64,000 nucleotides of DNA from the NCBI GenBank assembly GCA_951640165.1, contig OX621266.1, forward strand, positions 7,998,001-8,062,000, in the 5' to 3' direction. The position numbers and the translations under genes were made by a program. A model generated the notes under the pieces. The model ran no database searches. It worked only from the letters and a program-made list of their open reading frames with translations, and was not told where the DNA came from. Position 1 is the stretch's first letter. Every line of letters starts with the position of its first letter. Source of the DNA: Pseudoips prasinana (taxonomy: Eukaryota; Arthropoda; Insecta; Lepidoptera; Nolidae). Positions 9,763 through 17,443 of this stretch are shown here, piece after piece.

Positions 9763-9764
9763 TG
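9760..9764 (+). promoter_or_regulatory. TAATG stop-start overlap between E2 ORF1 and ORF2
   Basis: The ORF1 stop TAA (9760-9762) shares its last A with the ORF2 ATG (9762-9764). This UAAUG arrangement supports coupled translation in the SART1 retrotransposon of silkworm. Here it occurs in a jockey-clade element. Confidence 0.85.
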
Positions 9765-12713
9765 GCTGTACACCCGTTGATGACTCCCCAATTCACTTGC
9801 AGGCTAAAACCCAGATCTTTAAAGATCGGGTTTTACAATGCAGACGGATTAGCGAGACAACGCGATGAGGTCGCAGAATTCCTCTGCGATCATCAAATTG
9901 ATCTCTTCCTCGTTCAAGAGACATTCCTCAAACCGAGCAAACGGAGAAGTCCTACAGTTGCCAACTATCGTATAGTTCGCAACGATAGGACTCACTCCGC
10001 CAAAGGGGGCACGCTGATTTACTTTAAGAAATCACTGCATTGCGTACCTTTGGACCCTCCCGTGCTGAAGAACATTGAGGTCTCTGTCTGTCGAATAGGC
10101 ATGACAGGCCATCAGCCAATCACGATAGTCTCGGCCTACCTCCCCCCAGACAAGGAGATACTACTTAGCGATCTCCAAGCACTGTATGACTTAGATGGCT
10201 CTGTCATAGTGGCAGGCGATCTAAACTCCAAGCATGAGCAATGGAGCTGCCGTACGAGCAACTCGAACGGCCGCGCACTTGCTAATCACTTGGCAATCAT
10301 ACCGTTCGACCCTATAGTCCCTCTCGAACCGACCCACTTCCCCAGAATTGACAGTCACCGACCCGACATACTCGACATAGCACTCCTTAAGAATACAAAC
10401 CTACGTTTGGCTTCTGTAGAAGTGCTACACGAGTTAGACTCCGACCATAGACCGGTCATCCTTAGTCTTGCCTCCCGCACAAGCCACTCTGGCGCGGATA
10501 GCAACCTACCACCCAGATATGTTACCGACTGGCAGAAACTTGAGGGCAAACTCAAGTCAGCCACGTCGGAGCACTTAGATTCGATTCCATCCCTCATAGA
10601 GACCCCCGAGCAAACGCATGCAGCCATCGGCTCTTTCACGACTCACATCCAAATCCTTATGAACGAATGTTCCCGGGAGGTCCCAGCGGCTGACGCGTTC
10701 AGACGGTGGAAGCTCCCGGAGGATTTGCGTGAGTTAGTGACTGAGAAGAACGCGGCCATCAGAGCCTTCGACTCCTATAACACCTTGGAAAACCGCACTC
10801 GAATGCGTGAACTACAGCGTACTGTACGTGAACGCATGACCGAGAGGCGGGATTCCGGGTGGGATAGGACGTTAGCCGAGATTCAACCCTCGCGGAAGGC
10901 CTTTTGGAATCTCTGCAAGCGACTCAAGACAGATACCGACTGGACCATCCCCCCGCTGACGCGTCCGAATCAACGCCCCGCGTTCGATGACGACGAAAAA
11001 GCCGAATGCATGGCCGACAATCTAGAGACCCAATGTTCTCCCAGCACCCTACCAGTAGACCCGGAGCACCTCAATGAGGTCGACTCTGAGGTAGAACGTA
11101 GGCTCGCCATACCACTCCCTCCGACCCCAACTGCCCCCTCCCGGGAGGATGCAGACGTCGATGACGACGATCCCCTGAGGCCAGTGACCATCGAAGAGGT
11201 TAAAACTCTGATCAGGGACCTCCGCCCTCGCAAAGCCCCCGGGTACGACGGAATCACCAATCGCGTTTTCAAGCAACTTCCGTTGCTTCTACTTAGCCTG
11301 ATGGTCGCGATTTTCAACGCGGCCTTTTCCAACAACATCTTTCCACACCAGTGGAAACAGGCAAACGTGATTGGCATCCCGAAACCCGGAAAACCCAAAT
11401 CCGATCCGGCGAACTACCGCCCCATTAGCCTCCTCTGCGCCATGGGGAAACTCTACGAGCGCATCATTCACGCCCGTTTGTCGTCTTACATCCACGCAAA
11501 CGATATCCTCCCTGACGAGCAGTTTGGCTTTCGAGCCAGACACTCCAGCGTTCACCAGGTGCATCGCATTGTCGAACACATCCTAGTGAAAGCTGCCCGT
11601 CAAAGAGCCCACACAGGAGCACTCTTCTTCGACGTGGCCAAAGCGTTCGATAAGGTCTGGCACAACGGCTTATTATATAAGCTGTTCGAACTCAAAGTGC
11701 CCGACCGTCTCGTGCACATCTTACGAGACTTCCTTACGGACCGAACGTTTAGCTACCGCGTCGAGGGAAATTACTCCTCCCTCAGACCGATACGCGCAGG
11801 AGTTCCCCAAGGCTCAGTCCTTGCCCCGCTCCTGTTCTCGCTGTACACCAGCGACATCCCCAGACCCGATAAGGCTCATCTAGCCCTCTTCGCTGACGAC
11901 ACAGCTCTCTACTACTCCAGTAGGAGCACGTCAGTCATCCACCGAGAACTCCAATCCTCAGCCGACGCCCTCGGCGATTGGTTCAGGAAATGGAGGATCG
12001 AAGTCAATCCCACCAAGAGCGCAGCCGTGCTCTTCTCTAGGATAGACCCCGCCCCCACCGCCGATCCCGTCCGAATGTTTGGTGAACCGATCCCCTGGGA
12101 GAAGAAAACCAAATATTTGGGAGTGATCCTCGATCGGAAGTTAAACTTCAAGGACCATCTGAGATACACTCGTAACCGTGCCTCATTTGCCCTTTATCGA
12201 TTACACGGCCTCCTGAATGCACGCAGTAAAATGTCCCTTGAAAACAAGGTGAGAATTTACAAGACGTGCATTCGACCCATGATGACCTATGCGAGCCCGG
12301 TCTTCGCGCACGCTAAGGATCGATTCATCCACCTCCTCCAGGTAGTCCAGAACAAGTTTATGCGACGAGCCGCGGGCGCACCGTGGTTCGTCCGTAACAA
12401 AAGCCTCCATGCTGATCTCCAATTGCCTACCATCAGGCAATGGATGAAGCAAGCGTCCAAAAGGTACTTTGACTCTGCCACTCGCCATCCAAGCAAATTG
12501 GTGGTACAGGCGGTCAAATACACTCCTTCCCGACTCTCACGTAAACACCGTCGTCCGAAGAACGTCATAGACGAATCGGACGACGAGATCACCGTTTACT
12601 TAAACCAAATCAAATCGATTAGAGACTCTCGCAACACTGCACAACCGATATTTCGTACTCGCCGGATGCGAGTACGACCGCGAACGCGTCGCGACCACCA
12701 GCGTCCTCCATGA
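9762..12713 (+). CDS. ORF2 of E2: APE-type endonuclease and reverse transcriptase (jockey clade)
   Basis: The 983-aa enzyme nicks target DNA and reverse-transcribes the element RNA from the nick. The apurinic-like endonuclease occupies about residues 15-235, with the N-terminal Asn motif (FYNADGL), catalytic glutamate in LVQETFL, GDLNSKH near 151 and SDHRPV near 226. The reverse transcriptase spans roughly 480-770: YRPISLL, the palm aspartate in FFDVAKAFDKVW (about 627), GVPQGSVLAPLLFSLY and the catalytic FADDT (about 709), followed by KYLGVILDRKL. The jockey-type FADD and lack of a C-terminal CCHC separate it from the R1-type ORF2s further right. All catalytic residues are present and the frame is open. 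In insertion terms it should provide the target specificity for the satellite site. Confidence 0.96.
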   Translation: MAVHPLMTPQFTCRLKPRSLKIGFYNADGLARQRDEVAEFLCDHQIDLFLVQETFLKPSKRRSPTVANYRIVRNDRTHSAKGGTLIYFKKSLHCVPLDPPVLKNIEVSVCRIGMTGHQPITIVSAYLPPDKEILLSDLQALYDLDGSVIVAGDLNSKHEQWSCRTSNSNGRALANHLAIIPFDPIVPLEPTHFPRIDSHRPDILDIALLKNTNLRLASVEVLHELDSDHRPVILSLASRTSHSGADSNLPPRYVTDWQKLEGKLKSATSEHLDSIPSLIETPEQTHAAIGSFTTHIQILMNECSREVPAADAFRRWKLPEDLRELVTEKNAAIRAFDSYNTLENRTRMRELQRTVRERMTERRDSGWDRTLAEIQPSRKAFWNLCKRLKTDTDWTIPPLTRPNQRPAFDDDEKAECMADNLETQCSPSTLPVDPEHLNEVDSEVERRLAIPLPPTPTAPSREDADVDDDDPLRPVTIEEVKTLIRDLRPRKAPGYDGITNRVFKQLPLLLLSLMVAIFNAAFSNNIFPHQWKQANVIGIPKPGKPKSDPANYRPISLLCAMGKLYERIIHARLSSYIHANDILPDEQFGFRARHSSVHQVHRIVEHILVKAARQRAHTGALFFDVAKAFDKVWHNGLLYKLFELKVPDRLVHILRDFLTDRTFSYRVEGNYSSLRPIRAGVPQGSVLAPLLFSLYTSDIPRPDKAHLALFADDTALYYSSRSTSVIHRELQSSADALGDWFRKWRIEVNPTKSAAVLFSRIDPAPTADPVRMFGEPIPWEKKTKYLGVILDRKLNFKDHLRYTRNRASFALYRLHGLLNARSKMSLENKVRIYKTCIRPMMTYASPVFAHAKDRFIHLLQVVQNKFMRRAAGAPWFVRNKSLHADLQLPTIRQWMKQASKRYFDSATRHPSKLVVQAVKYTPSRLSRKHRRPKNVIDESDDEITVYLNQIKSIRDSRNTAQPIFRTRRMRVRPRTRRDHQRPP

Positions 12714-12997
12714 CCCTTAGTTTGCATATCGTACCGATAAAAAGCCCCCCTCAACGCGGACGGGGGGCCGCGTCATGTCATTAACGTAGAGCGAAAGTTG
12801 CACTAAACTCCCTAAAAACCATGATCTTGCCCTCTCCCCGTCAGTATCCGCCCAGAGCCGAGGTTCGAACCCCACAGGGGGTGCCCTCCGGCGCGGGTAC
12901 TTAGTTTGTAGTCTATATTTGCTAGGCCGGTTAGAGCCCACGCTCACCCCTACTGCCCGGTGAAGCAGTAAAAGCCGTAAGGCTAACTGCACGCGTC

Positions 12998-13042
<45 letters not shown>
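12714..13042 (+). other. 3' untranslated region and poly(A) of E2
   Basis: The 289-nt 3' UTR plus a 40-nt poly(A) (13003-13042) holds no ORF. It has a C-run/G-run inverted repeat around 12743-12768, a GGTTCGAACCCC stretch resembling a polymerase III B box (12862-12873), and close to the poly(A) a two-part stem-loop capped by a GTAA tetraloop (12965-12990). Confidence 0.8.
12965..12990 (+). ncRNA. GNRA-capped terminal stem-loop in E2 3' UTR
   Basis: A 5-bp stem (gcagt/actgc), a small internal loop (aaa opposite a) and a 4-bp stem (agcc/ggct) are closed by the tetraloop GTAA. E3 has the same stems with GAGA instead, another GNRA loop. It is a cis RNA structure 12 nt before the poly(A), not an independent gene, and probably the handle the reverse transcriptase recognises. 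Confidence 0.6.
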
Positions 13043-13044
<2 letters not shown>

Positions 13045-13053
13045 CATACATTC
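13043..13053. repeat. Target-site duplication of E2, right copy
   Basis: cccatacattc follows directly after the 40-nt poly(A) and matches 7154-7164 exactly. Confidence 0.93.
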
Positions 13054-14801
13054 GGCATTTTTCAAGGCACAGGCATCCGATTCGGACGTTCCCAACGGTG
13101 CAAATAACGTGTATATAGACCTACCGATACACAAAACAACGCCTCACATTCTTAATAGTGGTTAAATTATTTTTAAATCAATTTTATATTAAATTTTCTT
13201 AGTTTTTTTCGGGTGTCGCGCCGTATTCTGCTCGTCCTGAAAAATTTTCTTCGGGAGCTTCGAACCCAACCACTTCTAAACAACAGCCCTGGTCTTTGCC
13301 TACCCGAAGACACCCATCTCGTGGGGTCAGACTCCAGGGAAAGTGGTAGGGAAGCGTCGGAAACCGTTGCGACAGCAAAAATTGGCCCGCCCGCCACCTG
13401 AAACATAAAATATTTTCAAAATTATACATAATCAAACCGTTTACAATATACACTTACCTCTATTATATATATACCTAAATAACTAAAACCAACTGGCGGC
13501 TTAAATATATAGGTGATACTTAAAAAAAGACATTTTCCTATACATAGTGAAATTTTTGACCAAAAGTTCACCGTTTTTTGGCTATTTTAATTTATACTAT
13601 CTACATATAATTGTTTAATAGTGCATTTAGCAAAATCTCAACAAGACGCATCTCCTGACACCCTGTTTGTGGTAGTATTGCGAAAGACTTTTGAGATTTT
13701 TTGCTAAAAAAGTCAATTTTCATACAAAACACCCGTAGTCTCAGGTTTTTGGGTGTTTTTAACCAAATTTTGTACGGATTCCTAAAATTTTATTTACCAA
13801 CTAATTAGACCTTCTCAAGACGCGTCTACCGACACCCTATTTATATAGGTCAGCCACATACAACCTGTTAAATTTATCAAATTAAATCTCATAGACTCGA
13901 CCGGCGTGGAGTATATATATAGGTGCTTTGCGCCCATACATTCGGCATTTTTCAAGGCACAGGCATCCGATTCGGACGTTCCCAACGGTGCAAATAACGT
14001 GTATATAGACCTACCGATACACAAAACAACGCCTCACATTCTTAATAGTGGTTAAATTATTTTTAAATCAATTTTATATTAAATTTTCTTAGTTTTTTTC
14101 GGGTGTCGCGCCGTATTCTGCTCGTCCTGAAAAATTTTCTTCGGGAGCTTCGAACCCAACCACTTCTAAACAACAGCCCTGGTCTTTGCCTACCCGAAGA
14201 CACCCATCTCGTGGGGTCAGACTCCAGGGAAAGTGGTAGGGAAGCGTCGGAAACCGTTGCGACAGCAAAAATTGGCCCGCCCGCCACCTGAAACATAAAA
14301 TATTTTCAAAATTATACATAATCAAACCGTTTACAATATACACTTACCTCTATTATATATATACCTAAATAACTAAAACCAACTGGCGGCTTAAATATAT
14401 AGGTGATACTTAAAAAAAGACATTTTCCTATACATAGTGAAATTTTTGACCAAAAGTTCACCGTTTTTTGGCTATTTTAATTTATACTATCTACATATAA
14501 TTGTTTAATAGTGCATTTAGCAAAATCTCAACAAGACGCATCTCCTGACACCCTGTTTGTGGTAGTATTGCGAAAGACTTTTGAGATTTTTTGCTAAAAA
14601 AGTCAATTTTCATACAAAACACCCGTAGTCTCAGGTTTTTGGGTGTTTTTAACCAAATTTTGTACGGATTCCTAAAATTTTATTTACCAACTAATTAGAC
14701 CTTCTCAAGACGCGTCTACCGACACCCTATTTATATAGGTCAGCCACATACAACCTGTTAAATTTATCAAATTAAATCTCATAGACTCGACCGGCGTGGA
14801 G

Positions 14802-14811
14802 TATATATATA
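14802..14811 (+). promoter_or_regulatory. TATA-like motif of the satellite, upstream of E3
   Basis: TATATATATA starts 35 nt before the first base of E3 (14837). The spacing is nearly that seen for E1 (34) and E2 (32). Promoter function is inferred. Confidence 0.4.
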
Positions 14812-14824
14812 GGTGCTTTGCGCC

Positions 14825-14836
14825 CATACATTCGGC
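14825..14836. repeat. Target-site duplication of E3, left copy
   Basis: The 12-bp catacattcggc is repeated at 20736-20747 after the E3 poly(A). Length and phase differ from the E2 duplication, which shows that E3 is not a copy of E2 made by duplication of the array. Confidence 0.93.
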
Positions 14837-15602
14837 GAAAAGAGTCTCGTTTGGACAGCCGACGCGCACGGACACGTTCGTGCGCTCCTGCCTTACCCGA
14901 CTATTTCCGACTATACGTGCTCGTGTACGTTCGTCAGTTGAGATAAATCGATCGTCAGATTGGTTGAATCTCGGCAAACCTTCACACTATTAATTGGTGT
15001 AGTGGCGTCTTTTTCAAGACAGCGCTACCCCAATATAGTGTGTGTTTCTTTGTACTTTCGTGCCCCTTCAGGGAAAATCCACTTTTCTAGTGGTACTTGG
15101 TGGAAACGTAACCGTGCCAACTAAGCCAAGTTAGTGTAGCCCCAAGCACTAGGCCTTGCTCCTTCAGAGCAACGCCAGTTAATTGGAAGCGGTTTGGAAT
15201 CATTGGCCTTGGGGGCTACCCTAGTCAACTCCAAATCGGAATCCCACCTCCTTACCCTACCTTCCCATTCTCTCTTGTTGTTTGGGTGCTGACGGCTTCG
15301 GCCCATATCGCCCTCTGCATTAGAGCTGCTAGGAACCCTTTCGCACAATAAGACTGGCGAGAGGGATACAAGCTTAGGGCTCACCATAGGTACACATACC
15401 TCCTCGTCTAACCCGGCGAGGAGGGTGATACACACACCAACACACCCTCGGGCCCGTCCAACCCGAGGTGATAGTTGTTAGGGACATCCAACTGTTAGAG
15501 CGATTGCCGAGAAGTTTCTTGTTAGTTCTTCTTCTCGGAACGCTCCGGGAGCGAACTAACGTAATTATTCGGTAGTTGTTAGGCTTTTAATACCATCACA
15601 AG
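14837..15602 (+). other. 5' untranslated region of E3
   Basis: The 766-nt leader is nearly the same as in E2 until about 15486, where differences become dense and continue into ORF1. It keeps both hairpins (15507-15514 with 15531-15538, and 15541-15553). No sense ORF is apparent. Confidence 0.7.
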
Positions 15603-17441
15603 ATGGCCGCCCCCGTACCCGCCTCCATGGTAGACATTACCAAGGACCCACGCTTCATTGAGGCTGCCTTCAAGGTCCTCAAGTCTGACCCAGTTATCTG
15701 GGCAAACTTGATGGAGTCAGTGAAGACTAAGCTCATGCGAGACGACCTCCCCTGCTCCGGCGCAACAGCGCAGGAGAAACTCAGTCTCTCCGTCCCCTCC
15801 TCTTCTGCCCCGTTCACCCAGACGGACAGGCAGTCGCCACTCCCCCGTAACCGTACCCCCTCTCCATCTCAGCCTCTAGCCACAGAGGAAGAGATGGACG
15901 TCGTACCGATCGACAGCGAAGACGACGCTCACAACGAGTGGACAACCGTCAGGCGCGGGAAAGCTGATAAGCGGACCCGCGGCGACAAGTCGTCGTCGTC
16001 TTCGTCTGGCAGCTCTTCCGGCTCTGATTCTGAGGCTTCGACTCAGGAGAAGAGCAAGAAGAGCGCCAAGACGAAGAAGTTGCGCACGGAGAGACCCTCC
16101 GCCACCAACTCTGTCCCCTCTTCCCCCACTACAAGCGCCCCCGCCTCACAGGCAAAGGCCAAACCCTCTGGCTTCACGGCCAAGACCACTAAGCCCCCAC
16201 CTATCATGCTACTCAGCATCGATAAGTGGGAAGACTTGTCCACCACGCTAAAAGCCAAAGGTGTAGTCGCACTCAGCACTACATACATCCTCAAGGAGCA
16301 GATGTACAAAATACAGCTGCAGACCTCCACTGAATACAGGACAACGACGGCTCTCTTCGATGCACGTAAGGTAGACTACTACACTTACGGCACCGCTGAG
16401 GACAAAACACTCCGCGTGGTTATCCGCCGAGTGTGCCGTTACCTTCCCATCGACTCCATCAAGGAGGACCTAACCACCCAAGGGTACCCCGTGAGAGAGG
16501 TGCATCGGATGCGCCGATCAAACGGTGGCGAGCCCTTCGATATGGTGCTGGTCCACCTTGACGACTCGAAGGAAGGACAGAAAATCCTGACTGTCCTTAA
16601 AACAGTTTGCGGCGTCGGCGGCATCGTCGTCGAGCCGCCGCGGCGAGGGACCGTACAGGGGCAGTGCCACAACTGCCAACTGTACGGGCACTCGTCTAAG
16701 AACTGCCACGTCGCCCCGAGGTGTGTTAAATGCCTGACCCCAGGTCATCACACCTCCGAATGCCCAAGACCTAAGGATCGTAGCGAATGCTCCGAGCCAC
16801 CCGGTTGTGTCAACTGCCAGTCCTTGGGACACCCTGCGAACTATCGCGGCTGTCCCAAGGCACCGGCGAGGAGACCCGCCAGGAGGCCTCGCAGCAAGCG
16901 CAACGCTCGCAAGCCCCAGGCGCAGACTAGCTCCGCCAAGCCCCAAGCAAGCCCTCCCCCGCTAATGTCCTTGGATGTCCAAAAGACATCCCTGCGACCA
17001 GCGAGACCACACTGGCCTCTGCCAGACTACGTCCCCTCGACCGCACCCAAGGCTGCGGGTGAGGCGGTCGCCCCTAAGGCTGTGCCAGTCCCAGCTAAAG
17101 CGGTGTCCCCCAAACCCTCAACCAGCGCGTCCCCTCCCGCCCCAGTCCAATCGGGCTGGGCTTACAACCCGCTGACCAAGAAGTCACAGGCTCCAAAGGC
17201 CCCGGCCAAAGGAGCCCAGACTCCAAAGTCATCAGCCCCAGCGCCCAAAACCCGGGCGCCCCAAGCGAATAGCAAAGGGCGCGCCTCAGGCTTTGCCGAG
17301 CGCATCATGACTCAGGGCTGGGAGTTGCTCGATCAGTTCGAGGACCTCACCCAGAGGGCCGAAGCTGACCCGACCAACATCCAGTTGGCCGTCGACGCGG
17401 CACACGTATACCGCCGCTTTATTAAATCAATACAACCGTAA
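15603..17441 (+). CDS. ORF1 (Gag-like nucleic-acid-binding protein) of E3
   Basis: The 612-aa protein is colinear with the E2 ORF1 and has no gaps: Ser/Pro-rich region with poly-Ser, conserved central domain, then three CCHC knuckles at about 355-417 with the same spacing. Differences from E2 are strongly clustered: ten lie in residues 19-59 and twelve in the other 553 residues. Nucleotide changes in that patch are both silent and replacing, which points to conversion or template switching with another subfamily more than to selection alone. The TAA stop (17439-17441) overlaps the ORF2 ATG. Confidence 0.93.
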   Translation: MAAPVPASMVDITKDPRFIEAAFKVLKSDPVIWANLMESVKTKLMRDDLPCSGATAQEKLSLSVPSSSAPFTQTDRQSPLPRNRTPSPSQPLATEEEMDVVPIDSEDDAHNEWTTVRRGKADKRTRGDKSSSSSSGSSSGSDSEASTQEKSKKSAKTKKLRTERPSATNSVPSSPTTSAPASQAKAKPSGFTAKTTKPPPIMLLSIDKWEDLSTTLKAKGVVALSTTYILKEQMYKIQLQTSTEYRTTTALFDARKVDYYTYGTAEDKTLRVVIRRVCRYLPIDSIKEDLTTQGYPVREVHRMRRSNGGEPFDMVLVHLDDSKEGQKILTVLKTVCGVGGIVVEPPRRGTVQGQCHNCQLYGHSSKNCHVAPRCVKCLTPGHHTSECPRPKDRSECSEPPGCVNCQSLGHPANYRGCPKAPARRPARRPRSKRNARKPQAQTSSAKPQASPPPLMSLDVQKTSLRPARPHWPLPDYVPSTAPKAAGEAVAPKAVPVPAKAVSPKPSTSASPPAPVQSGWAYNPLTKKSQAPKAPAKGAQTPKSSAPAPKTRAPQANSKGRASGFAERIMTQGWELLDQFEDLTQRAEADPTNIQLAVDAAHVYRRFIKSIQP

Positions 17442-17443
17442 TG
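17439..17443 (+). promoter_or_regulatory. TAATG stop-start overlap between E3 ORF1 and ORF2
   Basis: The same one-base overlap as in E2 (TAA 17439-17441, ATG 17441-17443). Coupled termination-reinitiation is the likely route to ORF2. Confidence 0.85.

Larger units (their letters stand above)
7165..13042 (+). mobile_element. E2: full-length jockey-clade non-LTR retrotransposon
   Basis: This 5,878-bp element has a 759-nt 5' UTR, ORF1 (7924-9762), ORF2 (9762-12713), a 3' UTR with structured RNA motifs and a 40-nt poly(A) (13003-13042). It is bounded by 11-bp target-site duplications. Both ORFs are open, so it may be competent. It is nearly the same as E3 apart from a divergent patch around the start of ORF1. 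It sits at the same site in the satellite repeat as E1 and E3. Confidence 0.97.
13043..14836. repeat. 890-bp satellite, two complete units between E2 and E3
   Basis: Two complete units start at 13045 and 13935. The block is bounded by the E2 and E3 target-site duplications. Sequence is the same as in the other blocks. Confidence 0.98.

Noticed and set aside
12931..13134. ORF with poly-Phe on the minus strand across the E2 poly(A)
   Set aside because: It is translation of the poly(A) tract and adjoining satellite, not a gene.
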